Source: Hedera helix (lineage: Eukaryota > Streptophyta > Magnoliopsida > Apiales > Araliaceae). Taken from it: 64,000 nucleotides of DNA. The notes beneath the pieces were generated by a model. It did not search any database. It worked only from the letters and a program-made list of their open reading frames with translations, and was not told where the DNA came from. The stretch is taken from assembly GCA_947179155.2 (NCBI GenBank), contig OX359264.1:44491202-44555201 (forward strand). The letters run 5' to 3'. The stretch's first letter is position 1. Each line of letters opens with the position of its first letter. The position numbers were made by a program, and so were the translations under genes. Positions 50,158-61,339 of this stretch are shown here, piece by piece.

Positions 50158-51768
50158 TCATATGCGGAGTTTAGGCACAAGAAGCAAGTGTTGGATTCGT
50201 GGAATTGTTAACCCTGATTTCTCAGTCATATCCAAGTCACCAGCTGAAATCCCTCTCGGCAGCTCCCAATCAAAGCAATGCAACAACTGAGCCAACACCA
50301 ATTGAATGTTTATCAAGCCTAACTGCATTCCAGGACACCCTCTCCTACCCGACCCAAATGGTAAGAGCTGGAAATCACGTCCTCGGAGGTCTGTTTGGGT
50401 CCCAGAAAACCTCTCTGGAAGGAATTCTTCAACATCTTCAGACCACACGTTAGGATCTCGTCCCAGAGCCCAAGCATTTACGATTACACGTGACTTCTTA
50501 GGTATGTAATACCCGTCGACCAGAGTATCCTCCCTAGACTCATGAGGACCCAATAACGGTGCGATAGGGTGTAGCCTTAAACCTTCCTTAACCACCATAT
50601 ATAAGTACTCTAACTTTGGCAGATCAGTCTCCTCCACCATTCGATCAAGTCCTACAATGGCATTTACCTCCTCTTGACACTTTTTCATCACCCTGGGATG
50701 CCTTATTAGTTCTGCCAATATCCATTCGATGGATGTATATGAAGTATCGATCGCCGCTGTGATAATGTCTACCATGATAGATTTAATACTCGATCTGTCA
50801 ATCACTTTCGCTAACTCGTGATGCGTACTAGTGGAATTTTTCATCAATGATAGCATTTCATCAACAAAGTCGGTATTTTTCTTCTGAAGTCCATCAGTTG
50901 CGTTTTGTTCATGCTCATCAATAATTAGCTCCAACATTTTGTCAAGTTTCTTGCCGGCTTCCTTAAAGCTTCGACCCAATCCCTATATAGAGGAAATATA
51001 TATTGAGATGCATGTTTTGTGAGTAGTAATTAAAATGTTAAAAGTATATATAAACAAAATTAATTTTGTCTAAAGATAGAGGCATTAATTAATTACCTGA
51101 AGATCAAGTGGCCCTAGAAAAGGCACAAAGTCTGCGAGATTAAACTTGCCTGCCAAAATGAAAGCCTCGTTCATAATACCCTTGAGATCAAACCTATCGT
51201 CTTTGCTTCGTCCCAAAAGCAACCTATAAGTCATGTTCTCAATAAGATCAGCCACCTTTGCACTAATATCCACCACCTCATTTTTAGCGGCAGCATCCTT
51301 AAGCTCCTTCACCAATAACCCAAGCTCCTCCTTTCTCATCCCAACAAAAGAATTAATCTTTGAAGGAGCAAGAAGCTCTTGTACAACGAACTTTCTTACG
51401 TTGCGCCAATAAGGACCGTCGGTGAATGTGATGCCCTTATTACCATAGGACATATATTCGGCGGCCTGAAACTTGGGGCGGTTAGCAAAATGAATGTCAT
51501 GAGTCTTGAGAAAAAGCTCGGCAGCCTGAGGGGAGGAGACTACGATAGTTGGGACCGAACCTAAACGCATGGACATGATAGGACCGTACTTGTTGGCTAA
51601 CTCGTGGAGGGTGCGGTGGGGGAGGCTACCTAACATTGGGAGGCTACCGATAATTGGTAAGCCTCGAGGACCTGGTGGTAGTTTACGGTGGCGTTTTGAA
51701 GTTGTGATATTTAACCACCAGAGTGCACCAAGGAGAAGGAAGACAAGAGGTAACGCCCATGTAAACAT
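50158..51768 (-). CDS. Cytochrome P450 (CYP71 clan, CYP736A-like), copy 2
   Basis: Intact paralogue of 7103-8713 with the same structure. Exon 1 is 51768-51097 (224 codons), the intron 51096-50983 (GT...AG, phase 0) and exon 2 50982-50158, giving 498 residues. Anchor, PPGPRGLP, WRNVRK, AAIDTS, EGLR, PERF and FGSGRRGCPG with Cys440 are all present, so an active ER-bound monooxygenase is expected; the substrate is unknown. Exon 1 and the intron look identical to copy 1. Exon 2 differs by about nine bases, giving S293I, I379V, R418G, I421T and G455A relative to copy 1. Ala455 and Gly418 look closer to what is usual in the family. The ATG is at 51768. The upstream region lacks 23 bp present in copy 1, placing the TATA-like box only 45 bp from the ATG. 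Confidence 0.93.
50983..51096 (-). other. Intron of P450 copy 2
   Basis: A 114-bp phase-0 intron, apparently identical in sequence to that of copy 1 (donor CAG|GTAATTAA, acceptor CTATATAG|GGATTG). Confidence 0.9.
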
Positions 51769-51813
51769 CTCGGTTCTTAGTAAATGTGTTTATTTACACA
51801 ATTTAGATCTGGT

Positions 51814-51822
51814 CTTTAAATA
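51814..51822 (-). promoter_or_regulatory. Probable TATA box of P450 copy 2
   Basis: TATTTAAAG on the minus strand, 45 bp from the ATG instead of 68 bp. The intervening 23 bp were lost between short GTGTT direct repeats. If transcription starts about 30 bp below the box, the 5' leader would be only about 15 nt. Confidence 0.5.
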
Positions 51823-52801
51823 GAAAATCCCCCATGCAAAGTTTTGTACAACTACAGCCTACAGCTACTATATCATGCTACTTAGAAGGTTCCTCTATAA
51901 TTTTTTATTTTTCTTTAGGACATGTGGCGAGAGAATGTTCCTGAGTTAGGACCATATATATATAAATATATTATGCCCCTCTCCGTACATCTTTCCTTGC
52001 TTTTCGAGTTTTTTGACCGGTTGTCTGGATATTTATTTTTTATTTTATTTAAGATAGCCCCCTAAGAGCGAATTGTGGTCATTCATGGAGGCCATTCATG
52101 TTCCGCTCAATATTGAATATGCATGTACCCTAAACTTAGTTCTTTATATATTGTTGTTAAGAAGTGTACAAATTTGATCGGCAATAACGAACTCTTTATT
52201 TTTTTTATTTTTCAACACAAACCTCGTACTAGGGGTGGGGGCACAAATTTTATTGAGAGGAAACACCTTTATAACTGAATAAAAATTTGAAATAATAAAT
52301 TATTCTTAATTTTGATTAGGCAAAAGGAGTTATGCGTAATATATGCAAATATTAATGATTCATGATCTCTATTTCATATTTATCACTAAATATAATGAGG
52401 AGTTAGTTTAATAGTAATGACAGAATGAAATTATGATAACAAAATTGAAAATATTGAGTCATACTACTAACTTTAAAAAGAACAATCTTTTTCGAAACAA
52501 AAAAAAAAAAAATTACATTCACAGACGAGGCGATTTTATTGTCAAACTGAGGAAATAATTAAATCCTCCAAATATAAACTTGAAAAATAGTACTTGTTCG
52601 GTTTCTCTTTATAAGATCATTTTTTGCTTTTGAAATTCGATTCTAGACATTTTTAAACGGACAAGTATGCATACACACAAACCAAACACAACATTATCCT
52701 CATCCTTAAAAAGTGTGTTTTCAATAGCTTGAGGGCCATTATTGTAAATATGCAAAATTGGCAGGCTGGGCACATGGCGCGAAGTAGCTGGGTAGCATCA
52801 G
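51823..52801. other. Upstream region of P450 copy 2
   Basis: Equivalent to 8791-9770 and almost unchanged. No gene is inside it; it is presumed promoter DNA. Confidence 0.5.
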
Positions 52802-53554
52802 ATGGGCGTGCATGGCACGGATATGGTAGGATTTCAGCAGTCTGGCCACACGGTGTCGTTTGGCCAAAAAAGGGTCAACAAATAAGTACAAACGCACAAT
52901 GCGTTGGCTTGGTTTGGTTCAGTGGCTAAGCGTCGTGCGCGGGCGCATGAAGCTTGGTAATGGATTTATTTTGCAGCTTGTTCCTGCACGTCGGTCTCGC
53001 TATGTCCTTTATTATTCCAACAACAGATTTTTGCCTCGGTGTATACGTGGGTCTGAACAAATATTTAAAAACGATTGGAAATTAATAAGCCATTAGCAAA
53101 TTTTGGAAAAGAAAAAAAGTATTGGAATTTTATTATAGTAGGTAGGATATTGTGTATTACATTTTTATTAGTGTTCTAATTCCTATTAGGGTTTGGAAAA
53201 TTAAAATTTCTATTAGGGTTAGGAAAGTTGTACTCCTCCGAATATTGTACTCTAGGGTAGAAATAATAACTTTTTGTTAGGCTGCCGTTAGAACTTAAGT
53301 ATGTGGATCTAGTGCAAATCACAATCAACACCAATGGAGGCGGAGGATTGAAGAAGCGGCTGGAACTCAGATTTGGGGATTTGACTCTTTTTCTTTACTT
53401 TTGTTTTTCATGGATGTTGATTAATATTTGGAAAAAGTTTGATTTATTTGTTATGAATTAAACTTTCAATTATCATTTTATTATTCTATAATTTATTAGT
53501 TTATTTGTCAATTGTAGTTTAAATAAAATTGGCTTGATATAAATTAGTATTTGA
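52802..53554 (+). repeat. 0.75-kb repeat, single recombinant unit
   Basis: Equivalent to the two units at 9771-14310, but only one remains and the LTR between them is missing. The front follows unit 1, for example ATTAAACTTTCAATT and CTATAATTTATTAG near 53456-53500. The last part follows unit 2 (ATTGGCTTGATAT near 53528), and the DNA after it continues as after unit 2. Confidence 0.75.
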
Positions 53555-54506
53555 AAAAATATTAGATATAATTCCATGTGGGTTCACTTTACTTATTACT
53601 ATTTTACTTGTTGATCGTGTATACTTGCAAGTAAATGTTAATTATTAAATTACACAAACAATAACAATGTTAAAGATGGTACCAGAGCTTTATTAAAATT
53701 GTGTTAGCATGTGTAAGTCAGGTGACATGCCTTCTAGAAGAGCGATGTTAAAGAAGGTAACGGAGCTGAAGTTATGATTTTATAGATTGCCTTTCAAGCT
53801 TGACCTGTGAGTTAAGGGTGAATCGCTAGGTAGACGAGGAATTTATTTTCCCTTGGTTTATTTTGAATAGTCTTGGCTTCGTGTAAATAACACAGATTTA
53901 TTTTTATCGCCTTGTTATTTGCATTTAATTTAATGAATATTGGATAAGTTAGGTCATATGATTACTGTTATGCTTTGTCTCGAATGTGTGAATTATATCT
54001 TGGAGCGAGAGTAATTGGGTAATGTCTTTAGATATCATTTTAGAACTTTTCAAGAAATAAATAAATTGAATTTAATCATTATTTTTGCATTTATCTTATA
54101 GTATTTGGAAGATGAATGTAAGTTTTGAAAATTGTTGCAAACTAATTTCTTATGGGAATAACTGTGATTACTTCAAATTGATATATAAATTTTGTGATTA
54201 TTTTTCTGGTCATTGTTGGTGTGACTTATTTGAGACCGTACAAGTTGTGGTTACGTTGAGGTGTTGGACTTGAAGTAAACTTGTGTTTAGCAAATTAGTT
54301 TCACTATAATCTTTAGGGTTAGTGGGAGGTTGAGCCAATGTCCGTGTTATTTCTTTGAGTATTTTCTTTTGAGATGATTAATGATACTGAGAAATGATTA
54401 ATGCATTCCATGTCTGTGATATTTATAGGCTACTGAGAATTAAATACAAGATAATGAAGTGGTTTTGGAATTTTCTTGTCATGTGAAATATCTAATGTTC
54501 TAGAGT
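53555..54506 (+). mobile_element. Degraded retroelement leader/internal region
   Basis: Starts with the region holding TGGTACCAGAGC (53677-53688), a near-perfect tRNA-Met primer-binding site. The flank similarity to copy 1 continues to about 54140, where copy 1 is replaced by another LTR. No gag or pol frame is left; the open frame at 54085-54273 has no domain. The likely 3' end of the same element is at 56520-56560. Confidence 0.45.
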
Positions 54507-54515
54507 TTACATATA

Positions 54516-56353
54516 GAGTTCATTGCATAAATGACCTCGAAATATGACTCATTTTGCACATCGTGCCCCCACTTTCTTTTAAATGCTCTCATCTTGCTAT
54601 CCAAAGTGCAGTCAAGTAAACAATAATGACCATTGTGTTAATTCCGAAAAGAAAAGTGGTCAGAAGTACCACGTGTTCCGGCGTCCACAATAGAAGTATG
54701 GTTTGACCGTATGTTTATACATTTGACAGTCAAAAACTAATTTGAAAATAATATTATATTAATCTTATACATATAAAAATCCAAATTTATTTAAAAACTT
54801 TTCTTTTTCTTTTTTATTGTTTTCCCATCTTCATCATCTTCCCCATCTACCATGAAACTTATCAACAATTTCAAAATTCAAAATCTCGAACCCAAATCTG
54901 AAACAATTTCAAGCCCATGTTCTATCATTAAATCCACTCATTTTCTCTCTCTAAAACAGAATTGGAAAAAATTGTGACCGATAGGAGATGAAGATTGCAA
55001 CAATTGGGGAAGAATTATCAAAACCAAATCTAAAGACCATTCATTTTCTCTTGTAAAACACAAATCTCAAACTCAAATCTGAAAACCATTCATGAACTCG
55101 AAAATCTCAAATCAAAATCCCCAATCCGTTCATCGTCTTCAAATTTTTGCCCTAACCCAAAACTCATAAATCCAAACACACAATATGAAAAACTCAATAC
55201 TCTAATCAAATTAGATGTATCAAATTCCCCATATGCAACCAAACTCCCAAACCCATAAATCAAATATTAAAACCCATATTTGGAACATTTGGGGAAGAAA
55301 TCTCAAAACCCAAAATTAAAATCCAAGAAAAAAACACCAAACCAAGAAAAGAAATACAAATCCAACCAAGAACACCAACTTTCTCTCTCATCCATGGCGT
55401 CTTCTTTGGTCACCTTCATTTCTTGAAGAAAATAGAAAAAATCCCAAACATCTAGCACTTTTAATATGCAATTTAGTTATATAATTTGATTCTACTGGTA
55501 GTAGTTTAATTATATTTTATAAATTTTAAATGCTATGAACCAATAATTTAATAACATTGGTACACTTTAGTATATTTAATTCTAATGTTAGTATTTTTCA
55601 CACTTAATTTTTTATATTTTAATTTCTAATTTGTATGTTTTAATATTGACAATACTTTTATTTTGTATTTCACTATTGTTTTTGTTTATATTATTGATTT
55701 TTAATTAATTAGTTTACTTGATCTAGTATTTAATATGTATTTGTGAGTTTGAGTTTATTTTGCTTAATTGGTGATGTTAATTACTTTATTTTCAATAATT
55801 AGTATAGTTAATTATTTAATTTTTCTTAATCAATGGGTTAATTGCTTACTTGAGATAATTGGATTAATTAATTGAGTAAATTATTTGTGTTAGATATTAA
55901 TTGGGTTAATTATTTTAGTAAATTATTTAGGTTAGAAGATTAGTTGGGAATTAATTGTTTATCTGGGTTATTTTTTAGTTAATTATTTAGTTGTAGTTAA
56001 TTATTTTGTTTTAATGATATTTTGGGATTAATTATTAGTTAGATTAGTTATTTGGATATATTATTGGGTGAATGTATTAAAACTCTTTTTTTGTATTGAT
56101 TTTGAAATGTCAACGTATTTATACTAAGAAAAGAAGTCAACTATGGTATTTAAATGTATTTAAATGGTCAACTATATTTAAATGTTAAATTATGCCACGT
56201 GCCAATTTTCTGGCAAATAACACGACCGGAATTCTCGAAAGGGTCCACCCTCGCTATTTAAGTGTACTTTGGGTAGTAGGATGGTAGCGTTTAAAAGTGG
56301 GGATACGATGTGCAAAATGAGTCATATTTCAAGGTCATTTATGCAATTAACTC
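54516..56353. mobile_element. Non-autonomous Mutator-like element, 1.84 kb
   Basis: Long terminal inverted repeats of about 57 bp start GAGTTCATTGCATAAATGAC on the left and, on the opposite strand of the right end, GAGTTAATTGCATAAATGAC. They continue through ATGACTCATTTTGCACATCG. The element is flanked by an exact 9-bp duplication TTACATATA at 54507-54515 and 56354-56362, the Mutator-superfamily signature. There is no transposase. The left interior (about 54800-55450) is CA/AA-rich with short CDS-like pieces such as CCATGGCGTCTTCT, possibly acquired host sequence. The right interior is TTAATTA-rich. Confidence 0.85.
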
Positions 56354-56362
56354 TTACATATA

Positions 56363-56797
56363 TATGATTATATTATAGAGTATGTGATAGATTTAGTTAG
56401 ATGCATTGAGTACATATTTGGGGATTTGGTAGAGAAATGATATATATATTTGTTTCGGAATCCTATTTGTTTTATAGCAATGTGTATCCACGATTTCGTG
56501 AAGATGAGAATGTCTTGTGCTTTGGATTTCGAGGACAAAATCCTTGTAAGTGGAAGGTGATGTATCCCCCCGACCATCTTATTTTCATAATGTTATTTTT
56601 TATGCTATAATGTACAGGTTGCGCCAATCAATTGAATTATATTTATTGGATTTGATTTAGTTAATAGGTTAATTAACACATATAAGAATACGTGACGGAA
56701 ATGATTTGCTAACTGTTAGAGCTAATCCAACCATGCCAAAACTGAAGAATGAGAATGCAATGAAAAATTAGATATAATATGAACTGGATTTGTATTT
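56363..56797 (+). mobile_element. 3' end of a degraded LTR retroelement
   Basis: GATTTCGAGGACAAAATCCT (about 56526-56545) and the purine-rich GGAAGGTGA (56552-56560) precede TGTATCCCCCCGACC at 56561. This is the usual order of internal 3' end, polypurine tract and LTR start in plant Ty3/gypsy elements. The LTR is broken at 56797 by a younger solo LTR. Confidence 0.5.
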
Positions 56798-57538
56798 TGT
56801 AATATCTTGAATATTTATAGCACTTATAAATATGATATTAAATGAGTAAAGTGAATTGTAAGTTAATTTCGAGGACGAAATTCTTGTAAGTTGGGTTGAA
56901 TGTAATATCCCAAATATTTTAAAAATGATCTGTCAAGATATGATAAAGGTTGTTAATTTAGAAGCCTAAAAACGATTGCTCAACAATACATTGAACTATA
57001 TTAAAGATTAAAAACGACTCGAAACTACGATTCGTTTACGATTAGAGGTTAAACTTTTAACCTAAACTATGTGTTATGTGATTAGTAAAGCTTGAATTGA
57101 GCTTTTAAATGTGCTATGTGAATTACTTATGTGTAGGAATTCGTGTTTCGGTTCAAGTAATTAACCTTAACACTTATTAAAATCGAAAAGTTATTTAAAG
57201 GTTAAAACCTAAAAACCTAATTCTAGGGTTTGGAAAACCTAAACTAGGGTTTGGTTAAACTTAGAAAAGGTTAAAACCTAAACCCTGAACCTAGAAACCC
57301 TAAGGGTTCAAACCCTAAGGGTTATAACCTAACCCTAATCACTATTCACATATACGCGTATAATACGAAAATTATACGGGTAGAATACGAAAATAATACG
57401 AGAATAATACGAAAATTATACGGTATAAATACGAAAAAGTCAACTGTGAATAGTAAAAGTCAAGTATACAAGTTAGTAGAGAATTAACTAATGTTGAGTT
57501 AGTTGTTAACTCTAGTTAGTAGATAAAGTTAAAGCCTA

Positions 57539-57712
57539 AGCCAAGCCAAAACTTGGAGCCAAAGAATAAACCAAACTTGAAGCCAAAGTTGGAGCCAAGC
57601 CAAACTTGGAGCCAAAGTATAAAGCAAACTTGGAGCCAAGCCAAACTTGGAGCCAAAGTATAAGCCAAACTTGGAGCCAAAGTTAAAGCCAAGCCAAACT
57701 TGGAGCCAAAGC
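57539..57712 (+). repeat. Minisatellite in family-B solo LTR
   Basis: Seven or so units of AAACTTGGAGCCAAAGTATA type with variable AAGCC spacers, longer than the equivalent at 11339-11482. The minus-strand open frame at 57529-57732 is an artefact of this repeat. Confidence 0.85.
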
Positions 57713-57754
57713 TTGATTGTCATTTTTACCATTTTACCCTAACTTGGAAAATCC

Positions 57755-57762
57755 TATAAATA
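57755..57762 (+). promoter_or_regulatory. TATA box in family-B solo LTR
   Basis: TATAAATA followed by GGAGTCTTCACTCTTC, about 40 bp beyond the minisatellite. Confidence 0.55.
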
Positions 57763-59910
57763 GGAGTCTTCACTCTTCATAATCCTTACCAATTCACCAA
57801 GTAAATTAGAGCAACAAAGCTAGAGAGATATATTGATAGATTAATCTTGTTGATGAGTATTGAAGCCTTGCACAAATTGTTGTCAAAGCTTGCACTCCAA
57901 GAGGTAATCTCTAGTTGTTATTATGTAATTTTTCAATTCGTAGAGTATATGTGAATAGCTATAATGCTCGATTTATTTTATGTCTAGAGTAGTGAAATAT
58001 AAATTATAAGTAGTTATACTGTCCATTTCATTTCAAGTATTTAGTTAAAAAGCTCAAAACACAAGCCGTTACGATGTTCGATTTTTCTTATCGTTCTTCG
58101 ATTCGTTCTTCGTGTTCTTGAGAAAAAGTCATAAATTTCCATATAAGTAGGTTTATAATTTTGTTATTTTTATGTTATGAAGTGATACGAAGTGTTAGAA
58201 CATGTTATCTTAGCAAATTAATGCTTGAGGTATCATGTTTTAGCAATCGGATCAAAGAAAGTTAAGTTTAATATTGTCGCAGAATATTTTTGCAAATTTC
58301 CGAAAATTTAAAGTCTTAATCTGCCTTAGAAACCTAAATGAAAGTTTTAGCTCATGAAATTCTAAGCAATTTAGACTCAAGAATCACTCAAAAATGTTTT
58401 CGTATGACGAAGTTATGGCTGTTACTATAAAAGAGGTCAGAAATATGAATCAGTTTTAGAGCAGTCACCTTTAGGCCGAAATCTGTACAAATCTGTCAGG
58501 AATCTCGAACTTTTTTCTGAATGAAAGTTGTAGAGACGGAAGTTACGAACGCGTGGAATTTTGAACGACTAAAAAATGTTTTAAAACGAAGAAGTTATGG
58601 CCGTTTAACTGAGCCGGGGTCTGGCAGTCCAACAATCTGCCCAAATCCGAAAATTTGGCTTAAAAATGAGTTTTTGAGTTAGCCAATTTTCCAAATAATT
58701 CCACCTATTGAAATAGTTTAAATAAGTTAATATAAGACTTATGAAGTTATATAATACGATAAATCTAACCGCTTATGCACTAAATGACTGTGTAGGGTTT
58801 AACGCTCCGCCGGAAAACCCTAGTTTCAATTTGAGGCAAGTTCTAAACTTTTATGTGTTATTAGTATGTTCTAAGATTGTTCATGTTATTATGTGATAGT
58901 TTATATGTGAAAGTACATGAATGAAGATCTTATGTGATTAAATAATTAAGTGTTAGTTATTGATTAACTGTTAAATGTTAATTGATATTTGATGATGCAT
59001 ATGAGTATGTATAAAATATGTTTATTGTTAAAGCATAAATTAATATGATTATTAACTGAGATGTATGTTCAGTCAAAGCATGTTAAAGTTTATATGAAAG
59101 CATAAACTGTGTATGTGATAATATGTTAGACTTGCTGAGCCGTCGTGCTCATTCTTGCGAATAAAACCTTATTTGCAGATTAAAGATGAACGTTAAGAAG
59201 ATCTTGAACGTAAAGATGAAGCGTAGATTAGGTTTTCATGTTTATTACTTGTATTTGTATAAGTCATAATGACTGTTGTAATACGAACAAACAAACATGT
59301 AACCGAATATTGAATGAATGATATAAATTATTATCATCAGAATGTTGTTATGTCTTTAAATTTGATATAATGTAGAATTGTTAAATATTAAAACAATGTT
59401 GATAATGATCTATTTATCTGGATGAGGATCGGTAAATAACTTGTGAGTGCTGTACATCTGAGACAGAACTAAGCGATGTTGACTGGTCAAATCCATCGTT
59501 AAGGTTCCTCGGACCCAGGTATAACTCGTTATTACTATTCTGAATACCATATAAGTAGGATTATTGATATGAAGAGATATCTTTGTATATTGATACTTGT
59601 AGTACGAATGAGACCGTTACAAGTGGACGTATATAGAATATTTAAATCCTAAGGTTAAAATTAAACCGTTATATATGGTTTTATCCATTTATACGGATGA
59701 AATACAAGTTGATACTTGTATACTTATGAGACTGAGATTAAGTTAAGATCCAGGGACAAAGTTAAGAGAAATTTTTAATGTATAGTCTAAAATAAGACTA
59801 ATTCAACCAATATGATTATGTGATCATTGGTTAAGTCGATAGATGTACGAAATTAACGCACAAGGTCCGCCGCGTGGAAAGCGCGGGGATTTTGGGGGCG
59901 TTACATATTT

Positions 59911-60085
59911 CTTAGTAATTACACATGATACATCAGCCGAGTAGTACTTGTACAAAATAGAGTTCAGGTGCATACATAGCTTACACACATGACTTGAACT
60001 CTAGTTACAATAAAAACTTAAAGACTCCTATATTTATGACAAGACTTGGTTACTAGATATACTGTTCGTAGACTTGATTTCGCCG
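59911..60085. other. Spacer between two solo LTRs
   Basis: 175 bp of host or old-element DNA left between the family-B and family-D insertions. No feature was recognised. Confidence 0.5.
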
Positions 60086-60339
60086 ATAGTTGTAATATTT
60101 CGAACTTCCGAGAGAGTTGTAATCCGACTTTATGTGAATAAATAAAGCTTGAATTACATCTTATATGTGTTATGTAATCTTCGTTATTGTTTATTTATGT
60201 GTTTCGCTTCAAGTATCCAACCTTAACACGAAAAAGAAACATAAAAGTTTTTTTCAAAAATCTGAAAAGAAGATAAAACCTAAACCCTAAACCCTAAGGT
60301 CTAAACCCTAGAAAATCTAACCTAAGCCCCCGAGCGAAA

Positions 60340-60800
60340 CGTGTACGTCGAAATGACATTCTGTTTCAAGATTCAACCTTCCCACGATTTGAAAACACGT
60401 AATAGTCAATAATTTTTTTTCTCAAAAAACGTGTAAAAGCACTATTCATGAGGTGACGTTTTTCATTCGTTTGACTGTTTCTTTCATCTGTAGGACTTCT
60501 TACATTTCACAACATAGTGATAATATGAGGTTTATATGTCAGGGAATCAATAAAATTTTCTGGGGAAAAAGACGTAAAAGACACGATTTATGAGAAAACG
60601 TTTGTCGTCTTTTTGAACGTTCTTTTCAACGTTTGGACTTTTTCCATTTCACGATATAGCATTTATACGGGGAATAGATACCAGGGAGCCACTGATATTT
60701 TTCCCAAAATAAAACGTAAAACGCTCTTCAAACGAAAACGCTTTCTATTTTTGAACGTTCCGTTGAAGAATATTGTGTTTGTATTAGACCACCGATGCGT
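60340..60800 (+). repeat. Degenerate ~150-bp direct repeats in LTR D
   Basis: Three imperfect copies containing an ACGTAAAA or CGTGTAAAAG motif, a CGTTTTTC/CGTCTTTTTGAACG segment and a CATTTCACRAYATAG segment (about 60420, 60560 and 60710). Bounds are approximate. Confidence 0.5.
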
Positions 60801-61331
60801 AATATGCAATAAAAGTTTTTTAAGAAAACCTAATTTTAGGGTTTGAGAAAACCTAAGCCCTAAGGGTTGAACCCTAAGAGTTAGCAACCCTAGAGAGCAC
60901 TATTCATAAATACGAAAAGAATACGAGAATTATACAAAAATAATACGAGAATTGTACGAGTATAATACGAAAATTATACGGTATAAATACGGAAAGTCAA
61001 CCGATGAATAGTGAAACTCAACAATAGTGGCTAGGAAAGTTAACTAGCTTAAAAAAGGACTAACCTACCCTTGACTAAGCTTGGTATTTGACCATGATTA
61101 CCCCTCAATTAAATGGTTATTTCACCAACCAAACAAGGCCTAATACTATTCCTTTGGTAGGCTTGATCTTGGCCATTGATTTAGGAGATGATGATGTCAT
61201 GAAACATGATCATTGCAAGCATTAAATGGACTTAATGGAGCATGTTGGCCGGCCATTTCAAGGTGTCTAAGAGTGGTGCACTTCATCTCAGCTTTGTAAC
61301 AAAGACCCTTTTGCCTTAGCTTTGGTTGACC

Positions 61332-61339
61332 TATAAATA
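61332..61339 (+). promoter_or_regulatory. TATA box in family-D LTR
   Basis: TATAAATA in the position equivalent to the family-B boxes. Confidence 0.5.

Larger units (their letters stand above)
56798..59905 (+). mobile_element. Solo LTR, family B, 3.1 kb, with TSD TATTT
   Basis: Starts TGTAATATCTTGAATATTT and ends GGGGGCGTTACA. The exact 5-bp duplication TATTT lies at 56793-56797 and 59906-59910. There is no internal domain or partner, so it is a solo LTR. Inside lie the embedded internal-end motif (about 56868-56900) followed by a second LTR start at 56901, telo-box-like CCCTAA runs (57220-57335), the TATACGCGTATA palindrome (about 57352) with related AATACGAAAATTATACGG repeats, a minisatellite (57539-57712) and a TATA box (57755-57762). 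It is the best-preserved member of the family here. Confidence 0.92.

Noticed and set aside
57529..57732. Repetitive Trp/Leu/Phe-rich minus-strand frame
   Set aside because: Translation artefact of the LTR minisatellite.
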